Source of the DNA: Proteles cristata cristata
Lineage: Eukaryota; Chordata; Mammalia; Carnivora; Hyaenidae
Direction of reading: 5' to 3'
NCBI GenBank assembly: GCA_017311185.1
Contig: JAESUZ010003089.1
Coordinates: 1 to 64,000 of the forward strand
Length of the DNA stretch: 64,000 bases
Below the pieces are notes generated by a model. The model did not search any database and was not told the origin of the DNA. It was given only the letters and a program-made list of their open reading frames with translations. A program made the position numbers and the translations under genes. Shown one piece after another: positions 49,844 to 61,418 of this stretch. Positions within the stretch are counted from its first letter, which is position 1; each line of letters starts with the position of its first letter.

Positions 49844-50110
49844 AGAAATACAAATCAAATTCCCAAGGAGGCGGCACGTCACCCGGCACATGGCCGCAGG
49901 GCCCTCACGCCTGCTGCTGGCAACGCAGAAGCACAGCCACTTAGGGAAACAGGCTGTCAGGCCCTCAACCTTGAACAGTTACCGCCAGCAGCTCCGCGCC
50001 CAGTGCTCAGGCGGGAGGACTCAGCACGCACGGCCACACACACACGTGCACAGCAGCGCCTCAGAATCGCCACGAAGAAACAATCCAGTGCCCGTCAGCC
50101 GAAGACGGGT

Positions 50111-53100
50111 GCGCCCTCCCCGCTGGGGCCCCTATGACAGAAGCCCGCGGGCTGGACGGCTCGGAAAGACAGCAGACGACGACCGCCTCCCCGCTGTGTC
50201 CCCACGTGGCCAGAGGGGCTCTCTGGGTCCTTTCCCCAGGGCACTAAGCCCACCCATGAGGGGCCCCCAGGCCTCCGCGCCTCCCCAGGCCCTGCCTGCC
50301 GACACTATCCCCCTGGGCTTAGCTCCAGCCTCAGGACTCCAGGGACACGAGCAACCCGACCACAGCAGGGTGTGTCCACGCAGGGGAAGGTCACGCAGGA
50401 GGGGTCGGGTCTGTGCCGCGACAAATCCCTTCTGCCAAATCCGACAGTCGGTCCCCGTCCACCTTCCCCAGTCCTTCCGGACACGTTCAGAAGCCCCTTC
50501 CCCTTCCACCCCCTCCTGTCCCCTTCCTGAGGAAACCCTGAGCCTTCGAAGGCCAGGGCAGAAGGGGCTCTGCCACCCTGGGGTGGGTTCTGGGAGACCA
50601 GGAGGCAACAGCCCGCGTGTCGGCACGTGCTTCCCAACCCCTGGCAGCCCCTGAGGCAAGCACCCAGGCCCGCCCTTACCCAGCCCTGCAGGCAGGGGCA
50701 GGCCATCCCAAGGCGCTGCAGGAACGCACAGCCGCCTGGCCATCGGGGGTGGGAGGGGTCTGTGCACTCGATGCCACCAGGCAAGACGGAGCACAGCCCC
50801 TGACCTGCCAGGCCGAGGGGACAGCTCTCCAGGCCCCACCCAGGGGTCCCTCCACCCACAGTGACGGCCTGCACCCATCATGTCACTGCCTTCCAGAACC
50901 TTCCATTGGCTTTCCACTGCTTTGGAAATAAAGCCCAAGCCACCTGCCGGGCCTGCAAGGCCCTGAGCCCACCTCGAGGACCCCTCACTGGGCTGCAGGC
51001 CTCTCCTTGGGGCTCCTACAACGAGCCAAGTCCACTGCTATGCTACAGGCGTTGGGAGCCGAAGAGAGGGTGTCCCTCACAGGGGTGGAGCAGGTCCCTG
51101 CTCCCGGGTCCAGCCGGCCTCCGCCATCCCTGCAGGTGCGTCTGCCCAGAGCCCACACCGAACCAGCGCCTGGCAGGCCACTGCGCCATGAGAGACCACG
51201 TGCGGCCGCTGCAGGTGGCGCCCAGCTGAGTTCAGCAGCAGTCTCTGCCCATCGTGAGCAAAGAAGCTTCCAGATGCCATGGCTCTGAGAGCTCCCGGCA
51301 GACCCCAGACATCCGGAGCCACCACAGGCCTCCACGCAGCCCCCGCCGACCTGTGGTTCACCCGCTCTGTGGTTGAACTGGCCTCGGTTTCCCCTGGAGA
51401 TGGAGCCCAACATCATGTCTTAGTCCCCATGGTGTCCCCAGGCCCACGAGGCCAGGTGCATGCCACGTTCACTTCCCGGAACAGTCCTCCATAGCTCTGC
51501 TCTCGTTCTGTGGCCCTGGGAAAGCTCCCCCTCCCCGGCCTCAGTTTCCTCGTGTCTTAAAAAAAAAAAAGAAGACCTGGCCAGTTAGGCTCTGACCCCA
51601 GAGGAGCTCCGAGGAGTCAGGGGCAGGTGTCAGGTCAGCCCAGGCGATGAGGGTCAATCACAGATCAGTGATAAGACAGCAGGCTGCAGAGGGCGCCCCC
51701 CACCCTGCTTCTTGAGTGACAACCAGCTGGGCATCTATAGCCGCGGTGTAACAGGAAGAAGAGGAGGGACAGAGCCTGTCCAGTGTCCCTGCAGCAGCCC
51801 AGGGCCGTCGGCACAAAGCCCTTCCAAGAGCTGCAGCCCCATACAGCGCGGATCACCCTGATCCAGGCCCCCCCACACCCGTCCCCTCGGTGCCGATCCT
51901 GACACACAAATCCTTGCCGTGGGGAGGAGAGCGCTGTGGCTCGGGGCCAGGACCTCCCCCGGGGCCCCTCCCTGAACGCCCCCCAGGGCCTCGGCCCTGC
52001 ACCCCGTGGAGCAGCTGGGTGGACACCTGTCACCCACACCCCCACTAGGCCACCTGACACGCACAGGGTGAAGCAGCAGCCCCACAGCCCCGAGGCGGCC
52101 CGTCAGAAGCCCCAGGGAGATGGTCCCCTCTGTCACCCGTTTGGAGCGGAACAACAGCAAGCTCGGCAAACCAGGGAGGCAGGGGGTGGCTGCCGGGGCT
52201 GGGACGGTAACACAGGCCGGCTCCAGGGCCGGGGCCAGGCCACGCGTGGCCTCCGTGACCCAGTGTGCACCGGTGCACCCAGGACACAGGTGGGGCGGCC
52301 CGGCGACTGAGAGGAGGGGGCACCGCTGTGGCCCCCGAGGACGGGTCAGGGCCCCACACCACCCAGCCCGTCCCCACACACAGCTGCCCCATTCGGGCCA
52401 GTCTCCGAGCAGAGACCCCACAAAACACCCGGCGGATGGGTGAGCCTCCCCCACAGGCCCCAGATGCCACCGTCTCCAGCAACGGGGTGGGAGGGGCTCG
52501 GAGCTTCGGCTCCTGAGCTGGGGCCCAGCGGCCCCACACCCTCCAGGAGCACTGCCCCCTCCCCACGCCACCCTCTGCACCCACTGTGCGCCCGCCCCCT
52601 GCTCTGGGCCGACGTCCCGCCTGACTGGATCTCTGCGGGGTCAGGCCCACCACCAGGCGCAGACCCACCATTGCTTCCTCCCGACAGGTCGCCACCCAGA
52701 AGGGTCTGGGTCCACCCAGGTTACACACCCATCACACAGCCGGAAGGGGACAGGCCGGCCCTCCCCAGGCCCCACTGCCGCAGCCGGTCAGCACACAGGC
52801 CTAGGGCCAAGCCGGCCCCAGCACCAGGCTACAGAGGCGGTGGGGTGCTGGGGGTGTGGTGGGGAATGGGGGGAGGGTGCCATGGTGTTGGGGGGGTGCT
52901 GAGGGAGGGGTTCCGGAATAGAAGAGGCAGGCGGCGCTGGAGGGCAGGAACCCTGCAGCCCTAGGGCCCTGGCGCATGGGCTCCAGCCAGTACCCGAGCG
53001 ACGGCCCAGGCTGTCTGCGGTCACGGGGGCAGGACAGGGAGCCTCTGGAGGAGGAAGTGGAGGCCCAGCCTCTGCAGGGGTGGTGCTGGGCAGGCTCCAG

Positions 53101-53685
53101 GGGAAGGGACGCCCCACACAAAGGTGGAGTGGTGGGAGGTGGGGGGTGGTGCGCCACCCACGCACCCCAGGCAAGGCCACCCACCTGCGTCTGCTTCCTG
53201 CCCCTCAGGGTACACTCGTCCTCGTCCGGAGCCCAGCTCACTGCGGCCTGCTGTGCCCCACCGTCCCCGGGGGTCCGCGGCACCCCAGCCCTGTGCAGGC
53301 AACCCTCGCAGCGTGAGAACCAGAGGGGAAGGCCGGCCTGGGCTTCCGCCGCCCTGGAACTCGGCCGTGCAGCCCAGCCCCCACACCTGCCCCGAGGAGC
53401 CGGGGCCACCCTGCCTGCTGCGGACTCAGGCTAACGACAGCCAGGCCATCCTGACGCCGTGCCCGGGGCCCTGCAGACCGGAGCCAGGCCACCCGCTGTG
53501 TGGTTACGAGGCTGAGGGTGTGACGGGCAGACCGGCCGTCAGGGCTCCTTGGACGAGCATCCCATGCTCAGCAGCACTCTGGGCGACGCCCCCAAAACAC
53601 AGACAAACCAGGTCCCACTGTCACCGAGTCTCACGCCACGGGCAAAAGGTCTCCAACCTGGCACCTCGGCCAATCCGGGAGCCTA
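50111..53685 (-). other. TSNARE1 intron with old L2 and MIR blocks
   Basis: GC-rich. An L2-type block (TTCCATTGGCTTTCCACTGC, then GCCTGCAAGGCCCTGAGCCC) lies at 50880-50965. A MIR-like block (GGCCTCAGTTTCCTCGTGTC) with an A run lies at 51500-51570. No exon is recognised; open frames up to 281 codons lack motifs. Confidence 0.5.
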
Positions 53686-53785
53686 GTGGAGTGCTGGCTC
53701 CTGCACCTTTCCGGCCCGACTCAGGGCCTGCCCGCCGTCGCCGAGAGCTGCCGCAGCCCCCGTCCCGCTGGCTTCCACCCTCAGA
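53686..53785 (+). repeat. Left arm of 100-bp inverted repeat
   Basis: Begins GTGGAGTGCTGGCTCCTGCA and ends CTTCCACCCTCAGA. Its reverse complement is found at 54260-54359 with a single mismatch (A here, G in the other arm read in the same sense) over 100 bases. The arms do not match any element I recognise. Confidence 0.97.
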
Positions 53786-54259
53786 AGGAAGGTGAGCCCG
53801 AGGCAGGGTCCTTCACGGTCCCGACAGAGATGGCAAAGCCCAGGCCTGTCTCGTGCGAGGTGAGAAACTCGGGCTCAGCAGCACGAGGTCCTTCGTCACT
53901 AGCTTTACTCATCTTGAAGGAACGTCCTCTCGTGAGATCAGATCCCATCTATCTCTGCCGTACTGAATCGTCTTGTCCTTCATAAAACGATAGTAATAAC
54001 AGATGCCATAAGGGATGTTTTTTAATGTCCTTATCTGGCAAAATAAAAAAGCCAGCGGCTGTCAACGTGGAGAAAGAAAACAGAGCTGGTCCCTACGCTG
54101 CGGTCAGTCATTTAAAAACACTAACAGTCCTGATGTGCGCGAATTCCACCACGAACAGCCCTGGAAGGTTCCGGGCCTGCAGCCTGGTGAGGAGCTGTCC
54201 CTCAGGGGAGGCGCTCTGGTCGGGGGAGGCAGGAAGCTGCCAAAGCCGGACCGCCTACA
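53786..54259. other. 474-bp spacer of the inverted repeat
   Basis: Mostly unique sequence with a moderately AT-rich centre (53900-54120). The ends next to the two arms do not continue the inverted match. No transposase-like frame is present; it contains one degraded MIR-like patch (GTGAGAAACTCGGGCTCAG). Confidence 0.6.
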
Positions 54260-54359
54260 TCTGAGGGTGGAAGCCAGCGGGACGGGGGCCGCGGCAGCTC
54301 TCGGCGACGGCGGGCAGGCCCTGAGTCGGGCCGGAAAGGTGCAGGAGCCAGCACTCCAC
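54260..54359 (-). repeat. Right arm of 100-bp inverted repeat
   Basis: Reverse complement of 53686-53785 at 99 of 100 positions; homology stops abruptly on both sides (GTGGAG on the outside, CAGA on the inside). Confidence 0.97.
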
Positions 54360-55797
54360 GCCACCCCCACGTTGGTGACATCGGCCTGTGGCCAGCTGGG
54401 CGAGACAGCCCAGGAAATGTGCTCGAGGGCCAGGGGCCCTGAAGATGCCACCGCCTGACCCACGGCCACCACTGCAGAGACGCACACCGGCGCAGACAAA
54501 CAAGACCCAACCACACTCCCCGCGGCCTGGTCACGAGGCAGGAGGCGGGAAGGTCCGGAGATCCAGCTCTAGGCCTCAGCTCGGCCGTGACGCAGCGTCA
54601 ACAGTGTCCCCGGCAGCCCTGAAGGGCATTTCTGGCGTGTGTTGAGGGCACACGCACCCCAGAATCCCAAGAGTAAAAAGCAAGATCCGGAACATCATTC
54701 ACTGAAATCCAATTCTGCAAAACGCGTACGGATCTGAGGAGAGGCTGGCAGGAAATACCAAATCGCTTACAGCGCCTCCTCAGATATCCTGTGTGGCCAA
54801 ATTTCCTATCGTGAGCATATGCTACTTCCACAATCAGAAAACAATACGTTATTTTAAAAAAGAAATAAAAAGAATAATTAAAAACAGAATTGCACATAAA
54901 ATCTGCAAAGGGCCCTCAGTTCCCTCAAGCTCTGGACCCCCAAATGTGGCAGCGCTGGCCCCCGGTGCCCGTGTGGACGGCCGGAGGACAGACGCAGGGA
55001 TGGGTGAGGCGGGTGGGAAGGTGGATGGGTGAACCAATGCATGGGCGGGTAGACGGACGGCAGGGTGGGTGTAGGGGTAAGGAATGAATGCATGGGGGGG
55101 TGGGGGGCTGGGTACACAGATGGACGGGTGATGGGTACACAGATGGAGGGGGCTGTGACCTCTCCAACAGACATCAATGGCAGGAAGAGACCTGAGGTCC
55201 TGGCCGCAGCCCACCCCCCAGAGCACGCCTGGTCCACCCCCCACACTACCGTCTTTCCCAGGCTGAAGGTTCAGGCTCACACAGGACCCACCCCACCCCC
55301 GAGCCCACGCCAGGCCAGGACCACATGGGGCCCTTAGGAAGCACCAGCGGGCCCAGGCTGGCAGGGCATAAGCAGAGCTGCCCCGCCCCCTGCCAGCCAG
55401 GCTGCCCCCTGCACAGGTCTCCTTTCTTCTCCCCCAGGGACCCAGCCCCTGGGGAGCCTTCCTGCCAGGAGAACCTCCCCTAGGCCCCTCCTCACCCAGT
55501 CCCGGCCAGGGCAGGCCTCCAGGCCACCCCGACACGGAAGCCCAACAGGACCCCCCGGGGGCAGAATCAAAACCACAGACCCCAGCCCAGCCTGCGTGTC
55601 CACTGGGTGCAAGCGGCCTCTGCAGATGACACACGTGTGCGCCCTCCCGCGGGTGACGCCGGGCATGAGCTCCAGGCTGGGAGCACAGCTGGGCTGGCCG
55701 TCGGATGTGTGGGGCAGGCATGGGGTGCAGGCAGCTGTTGGCTCGGTCCGTGGACACGCAGGGCAAACCCACGTCCACGCCACGAGCACACACTCAC
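54360..55797 (-). other. TSNARE1 intron, no exon recognised
   Basis: Includes an AT-rich segment (54640-54900) and a short degenerate GGGTGGGT/GGATGGGTG patch at about 55000-55150. A 314-codon minus-strand frame here has no domain content. Confidence 0.45.
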
Positions 55798-55867
55798 AGG
55801 CTCTCCCTCAGCTCCGGCGTGTCACTCGGCGTCCCCAGGGACCGGAGGCTCTGCTCCAAGGAGGTCA
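55798..55867 (-). CDS. TSNARE1: TSNARE1 internal coding exon, N-terminal helix region
   Basis: A 70-nt exon with acceptor ctggcag and donor CT|gtgagt. It enters in phase 1 (TG completes a Val with the G of the preceding exon) and leaves in phase 2. The peptide is VTSLEQSLRSLGTPSDTPEL then RESL. This matches the TSNARE1/syntaxin-7/12 stretch whose SLGT-x-SDT motif sits between the first two N-terminal helices. It is 746 bp downstream of the preceding exon in transcription order; the next exon is about 10 kb further on. Both sites are strong and the frame is closed on both sides outside the exon, which supports this boundary choice. Confidence 0.92.
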
Positions 55868-56613
55868 CTGCCAGGAGAAAGGACAAGCGTAAGGAACAGG
55901 AAGGCCTCCCCCAGGAAGTCTCCAGGCTCCAGCAGAGGCGGGGGGGGGGAGGGGTGAGGATGGGGAGACCACCCAAAGGACCAGGGACAACCGCTGCCGC
56001 AGCCCAGCCCCACCCCCGGCAGGACCCCCCAGGCAGGGTCCTCCCCCCTTTAGGCACAGGCCCCTAGGCCCTTGTGGGCGCAAAGGCTCTTGGGAGCTGC
56101 CTCCAGCGGCCTCGGCCTGGGTCTGGGGGTGTCCTTCCCCTCGCCCGGGCACACTCTCCCTTGGGCCGGACGGAGCTCAGGGCTCCGGGCAAACAGCAAC
56201 CTTGCCCACAGAGTGCGGTGAGCCCCCCGTGTCCCCGCTGCCGCCCTGCCCCGCCCTTGTTCCCCACCGTCTGCAGGAGCCAATAAGGACGAGGCCTGGC
56301 CTGGCCCCGTGAGACCTGACTGTCACTCCTGACCCCAGCACCCTTGGCCCACAAGCTGACCCGCACTGTCAGTGAGGGAGGCTCTGAGGGGACATGTCCA
56401 GAAGTACAAGGCACATGGGAGCGGCCGGGCCAGTGAGCAGTGACACGCACCCTGCCCTGAGGCCACAGGGCTCAGCCCTCCCTGTCCTGAGAGAGACGCC
56501 AGGGCCTGGGCTGCAGGTGGCCAAGTCAGCGGAAGGCCAAGGGCACGCCACCTCCTCGGTCACTGGAGCCGCCAAGCCAGGTAGGGGTGAGGCCGGGCTC
56601 GGCGTGCACTCAC
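55868..56613 (-). other. Short TSNARE1 intron between the two rightmost exons
   Basis: A 746-bp GC-rich intron containing a run of ten Gs at about 55940. No repeat family recognised. Confidence 0.6.
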
Positions 56614-56691
56614 CGCTGGAGTTGATCCTGAAGATGCGGGCCGACGTCTGCTGGAACAGCTCCTGCAGGTCCCCTGGGGCCACCTGGGTGG
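56614..56691 (-). CDS. TSNARE1: TSNARE1 internal coding exon, start of syntaxin-like N-terminal helix region
   Basis: First TSNARE1 exon in transcription order that is visible here. The minus-strand acceptor (pyrimidine-rich, ending cttgcag) precedes CC-ACC-CAG and the donor is G|gtgagt. The exon is 78 nt, entering and leaving in phase 1. It encodes TQVAPGDLQELFQQTSARIF and then RINSS, which matches the start of the syntaxin-like helical (Habc) region of TSNARE1, including the conserved LQELFQ and FRINSS strings. In human TSNARE1 this segment follows directly after the Myb/SANT domain. Here no Myb/SANT exon is seen between this exon and the right edge of the window, so the upstream partner exon must lie beyond base 64000 or be absent. 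The protein is a predicted Qa-SNARE-like endosomal membrane-fusion factor. Identification is from remembered family similarity plus the phase-consistent chain of eight exons. Confidence 0.9.
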
Positions 56692-57023
56692 CTGCAAGAC
56701 AGCAGGGGGAGCACACAGATTCACGGAGCTGCCGGCGCAGCAACGCCCTCCCGCTGGCGCGCCCCCACGGCATCATGGGAGGATCAGCAAGCCCGCCCCG
56801 GGGCACTCGAAGCCCTTGGAAAAGGAGGAAAGTGAGGGTGGCCTCTCAGAGAGGCCTCCCCGGTACCAGCTGTCCCCTGCCCCCGTACGCGGGGTGCCCC
56901 TGACACAGGAGCCCAGGCCCCCACAACGGCGGGCACACCCGTGGTGCCTGCAGCTTTGTGTGAGTCTCAGAACGGAAACAAGCCAATGGAGGCGGGGTGG
57001 GGCGGGGGGGCAGAGGGGTGGGG
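56692..57023 (-). other. Intron upstream of the 56614 exon
   Basis: GC-rich, ends in a G-rich GGCGGGGTGGGGCGGGG run at 56990-57020 next to the SINE. No upstream TSNARE1 exon found. Confidence 0.5.
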
Positions 57024-57236
57024 AGGGCGCCCGGCTAAGCGTCTGTTAAGCATCTGACTCTTGGTTTCAGCTCCGGTCACAATCTCACGTGGCATCCAGC
57101 CCCACGTCCTGCCCTCTGCTGACAGAGCAGGGCCCACTTGAGTCTCTCTCTCCCTCTCGCTGCCCCTCCCCGGCTTGTACTCCAGTGACCTCACTCTCAA
57201 AACAAACAAACATTTTTGAAAGAAAGAAGAAACAAC
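57024..57236 (+). mobile_element. CAN-SINE, sense, diverged
   Basis: GGCGCCCGGCTAAGCGTCTG head with TTAAGCATCTGACTCTTGG, a deleted middle, then TGACAGAGCAGGGCCCACTTG, a CT-rich tract and CTCAAAACAAACAAACATTT tail. Older or more damaged than the others. Confidence 0.85.
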
Positions 57237-58680
57237 CCAACGGGCAGCATCTGGTGACGCAGGGTCCGAGCCGACAGCGAACGCCGCACGGCCGCGGGAA
57301 GGAGCAGTGCTGACAGCAGAGCCATGCCCAGCGCTGCGCCCGTGAACGCGGTCGGACACGGGCCTCCCGCCACGCGGTTCCATGCGGGAAGAGTCCAGGT
57401 CCGCGGGAACGGAAAGCAGAGCCGTGGTTGCCGGGGGGCTGAGCCGGGGGGGGATGCTTGCTAACGGCTGTGCTGGAGGGACAGAACGCTCTGGATCACT
57501 CATGGCGATGGGTGCGCACACTGCAGGATCTGCTACAAACCTCAGAAACGGCCGCGCTAAGGTGGGTAACGTGGAGACTCTTTATCTCAACCTAAAAACC
57601 ACATGATCACTGTGTGCACGCCACCGAGTCTCAGGGATGCGAAGGTCCACTCCGCCGGGCGAGCATGAAACTCTTGTGGCCGCTACGGAAAAGTCCGCCT
57701 CCTTCACGGGACGAGGTCCTGCCTGGCCCAGCCACGGCCCCTTGGACAGCCCCGCACAGAAACACAAATGTGCCCGCACAAAGCTTGTGCAAGACACAAG
57801 TGGCTCACAGTGGCTTCTTTCTCAAAACCTGGACAGGGGCCACCAGCCAGCAACGGAACGCACGGGGCCCTTCACCTGACACAGCCTCGGACAGGAAGCA
57901 CGCACATGTGTGTCTACACTGCCCGCTGCTACCGGCCCCCAGGGAGGCTGGCGCCTCCGCCTGAAAGGGCCCGACCTGGACAGGACCGGTGCAGGACGAC
58001 GAGGTCAGGAGCGCACTCTGACGGTAACGCAGCGGTGGACAGGGTGGGGAGCGGTGGCCTCCGGGCCTCCCCGCGGGGAGGCCGGTGTGAGATTTCCTAC
58101 AGGACAGACACAGGCAGGGGCCCAGCCCGGCCGCCTGCCTCACCCACTAAATGATAGGCTCCAAGAAGTATCCGGCTCCAAGAATTGTTCCTATCCTCCA
58201 GGTCTGTGTGCAGATGATTCCAGAAGTCATTTACACTGGGACAAAGCCACCCATTATCCCTTCTCAAAGCCACTTTCCTCTGGACATCTCTTCAAGTCCC
58301 ATCCCCTGGGTCACACTGTGGCCTGGGCCCCGGGCCAAGCCCTGCCCCCGCCAGGGCCCTGTCTACTCCTGATCCCGTAGGGCGAGCGTCTTTCCGGGCG
58401 ACACAGGCTTTGAGGCATTCTGTCTCCAAACCAGGGACGACAGAGCTGAGCTCCCAGAGGCAGAGAGAGCAGCCCCAGAAAGGGCAGAGGCAGGACTGGA
58501 ACTGAAGCCTTTACAAAGGGGAAGGGGCCGCGGCCCACAGGGCAGGGCTGCTGGCGCCTCAGCAGGAGAGGCCAGACCTCAGATGCAGCTCTCCAGCCCC
58601 TGCTCCACCGGCCAGTCAGTGCAGAGCCCTCGGGGTGGGTGAGGGGGTGGGCAAGCGGGCAAGCGAGCCCCTTACTGGCT
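57237..58680 (-). other. TSNARE1 intron, unclassified
   Basis: Moderate-to-high GC with some diverged repeat character (57380-57600 resembles an L1-associated stretch). No exon is identified on either strand. Confidence 0.4.
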
Positions 58681-59135
58681 AGAGTGTGGGGTGAGGGGGC
58701 AGGGGTACGGGTGTGGGGGTAAGGGTGGAAGTGTGGGAGGCAGGGTGCAGGGAGCATGGGGCTGGGGTTGGGGGCAGGGGTGTGAGGGGCAGGGGTGCAG
58801 GTGCCAGGGACAGGGAGTATGGAGGGCAGGAGCAGGGTATGGGAGGCAGAGGTGTGGGGGGCAGGGGTAAGGAGGGCAGGGGGTGCAGGGTGTAGGGAGG
58901 CAGAGGTGCGGGGGAAGGGGGTATGGAGGGCAGGGGTGAGGGTGTGCAGGCAGAGGTGCGGGGGAAGGGGATATGGAGGGGCAGGGGCAGGGTGAGGGTG
59001 TAGGAGGCAGAGTTTGGGGGCCAGGGGTATGGAGGCGGGAGTGCAGGGTGTAGGAGGCAGAGGTGCGGGGGAAGGGGTATGGAGGGCAGGGGGCAGGGGT
59101 GAGGGTGTGGGAGGCAGGGTGCAGGGGCGGGGGCC
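58681..59135 (+). repeat. G-rich minisatellite
   Basis: Imperfect units of about 25-55 bp built from GGAGGCAGAGGTGCGGGGG, AAGGGGTATGGAGGGCAGG and GGGTGAGGGTGT elements. Several larger units recur almost exactly near 58900, 58950 and 59060. Minus-strand frames are Pro/Thr/Leu-rich artefacts up to 277 codons. Confidence 0.93.
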
Positions 59136-60640
59136 CCAGGCCACCAGGCTCCACGTCAGGGCTGGCGTGGACTCTGGCTATTGGGCAGGTGGGGAGGCAC
59201 CCTGCGGCAGAGTGGGCGTGCCAGCCTGGTCCACAGGCCGCCGCCGCCGTGGGGTCTGAGGCCGCAGGAGCCTCAGCCACCGCTGCTCCAGGGAGCTACT
59301 GCGACGCACAGGGCAGGGGTGGGTGGGGGAGGGTCCCAGCCAGCTGGGAGCAAGGACCAGCAAGCCCAGCACCTGGACGGCCTTCCCCCACCACGGAGGT
59401 CTGGGGCGTGGGGGGCTCCCACCTCAGCAGAGGGGACGCGGATGCCGGCTGAGGCTGTGGGCAGCCGGGCTGCTCCTCAGACCAGTGTCTCCTGGAGTCC
59501 CGACACAGTGCAGGGCCCCTGCGGGCGGGTGACTGCTTCTCACCCTGGAGCGAGTGCAGCCCGCCTTGTTCTTACAGGAGGCTGCTGGCCCTGGACCGCC
59601 CCCTCCCCCTCCCCGCTGGGCCGCCATGGCAGCCCCACAGGGACAGCACCGAGGCGGGGGCTACTGGGGCGCTGGGCGGGGGCTGCACGAGAGGCGAAGG
59701 CTCCGTGTTGCAGTGGGAGGCAGCGTAGCCTCACCTTAAGCCAGGGTGGGGCTGGAACCCCGAGAGAGGCCACGTCCGCATACAGGCGGCTGGGAGCTGC
59801 GGGCGGGCTACCGCCCGGGCCGTGTGCGCCAGACCCCACGTGCGAGGCGGCCGTCGGACGGGGCGGCAGGGCGGTGGCCGCACAGCGCGAGCAGTGCCTC
59901 TGCACGCGGCGCAGGGCAGTGACCCGGGGGTGCGGGGCTGGACTTGCAGGGCAGATGGAACGTCGCGCCCATGGGCACTACTGGGACGGAAGGGGGCTGC
60001 CACCGGCACTTAGGGAAACAGAGGAGGAACAGAGAGGCAGGGAGGACAGAGGTCACCGCGTCAGCTGCGGTCACAGGGCTGGCTCTCAGGTCAGGAAGTA
60101 AGTGCTGGCTGACGGAAGAGGATGTTAAACCCAAAACATAAGCCACTTCATCATGGATAATGACACAGGGCAGCAGATGCGGGCTTCTGTGTTGAGGCAG
60201 GCCCCGGCATCCCCTCCCCTGCATGAAAGCTGGGAAGAAGCCCTGCCCCGGACAGCCTCGGTGCACCCTGTGGTCCCACGGCTCGTCCTCTGGCGCCTCT
60301 TACAAGCAGGGGTGGTGGGGAGGCACCCGCCAGGTGCAGCAGCTGCCCTGGGGCAGGAGACGGGGGTGGCGATGAGGCACCGGGGCTCCTGGTCCCTCGT
60401 CGGTGGACAAACACGATGTGCTCGCACACGGAAAGATGCCCCTCAGCCGAGGAGACAGGGCACGAGGGAGGCCACCCTCCCCCACACAGGGAGGGAGAGG
60501 ACATCCGCCAGCACCAGCACCGCAGTGTCTGGCAGTGACGCAAAGGGTCGCACCTGCTTGGCAGCGTGAAGCAGTCCAGGGGGCTGCAGCGACTGCCAGA
60601 AGTGCCCTGAGATCCCGTACACGGGCCCCAAAGAATCGCA
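59136..60640 (-). other. TSNARE1 intron, no exon recognised
   Basis: GC-rich. MIR-like remnants may lie near 59990-60110, but similarity is marginal. A plus-strand frame of 306 codons (59181-60101) has no domain. Confidence 0.4.
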
Positions 60641-61223
60641 GTGACCCTCAAGTAAGTTTACTGCGCCGAACAGAGCCCAGTCCTACCTTAAGGAAGACGA
60701 CTGAGCCCGGGAGGAAGGACGCAGAATTCACACATCGGAACTCACGGGTCACACGAAGAAGCAGGAGCGTGTGACCCCAAACCAGGAGAAAGGTCAGTCA
60801 ACTGGAAACCGGGCCCAGAAATGACAGACATGACGTGACGTGTGCAGAACAACACACGTAACGGTTGCAAAAGCACCTAGGGACACTGAGCAGCAGGGGA
60901 GACCGGGAGACACACAGAGCCCCTTCTCAAGGCCCCAGGGGACACCCGAGGTGACCCTGCACTGCAGGGGGTCGGCCGCAGATGCGGCGCTGCATGGCGA
61001 AGGGGGGTGTATTGGAGCTGACACGGTGATGAAGCCACAGAGACCTCAGAGTGACATCCAGGGACTCAGCACATGGAGCCACCTCATGGAGCTCCCATGG
61101 AGAAGGGGAGCAAAGAAATAGAATTTCAAGAAGAGCAAGCCAAAAGTACCCAAATTCCATGCAATTAAAAACCAAGCTCCAAAAATTTCATTAAATGCTG
61201 AGCAGAAGAAATATTAAAATTTA

Positions 61224-61401
61224 GGGGCTCCTGAGAGGCTCGGTCAGTTAAATGTCCAACTTCAACTCAGGTCATGATCCCACAGTTCCTGAGGTCAAGC
61301 CCCACGTCAGGCTCTGTGCTGTCCGCTCAGAGCCTGCTTCAGATCCGTCTTCCTCTCTCTGCCCCTCCCCTGCTCACTCTGTCTCTCAAAAATAAACATT
61401 T
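61224..61401 (+). mobile_element. CAN-SINE, sense, older copy
   Basis: Starts GGGGCTCCTGAGAGGCTCGG and continues CAGTTAAATGTCCAACTTCA, then the GTCAGGCTCTGTGCTGTCC region and CTCAAAAATAAACATT. Its A-rich tail served as target for the next SINE. Confidence 0.93.
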
Positions 61402-61418
61402 AAGAATATATATGTTAA

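Larger units (their letters stand above)
47180..50110 (+). mobile_element. Sense LINE-1 relic, interrupted by two SINEs
   Basis: A-rich plus strand with L1 ORF2 blocks in order: AACAATCAATAGAATCAAAAG (47250), CAATACGTTGTACAGAAAAAG (48210), AAATGGTGCTGGAACTGGATA (48910), AACTCAAAAATGGAAAGAG (49505), GTGAAAAGATGCTCCACATG (49560), then ACAATCCAGTGCCCGTCAGCC (50080). Highly mutated, GC-rich in 48960-49440, and split by SINEs at 47905-48146 and 49603-49843. Confidence 0.75.

Noticed and set aside
53686..54359. Inverted repeat as a classical DNA transposon with terminal repeats
   Set aside because: The spacer has no transposase-like frame and no flanking target duplication was seen. It is kept as an unexplained inverted repeat instead.
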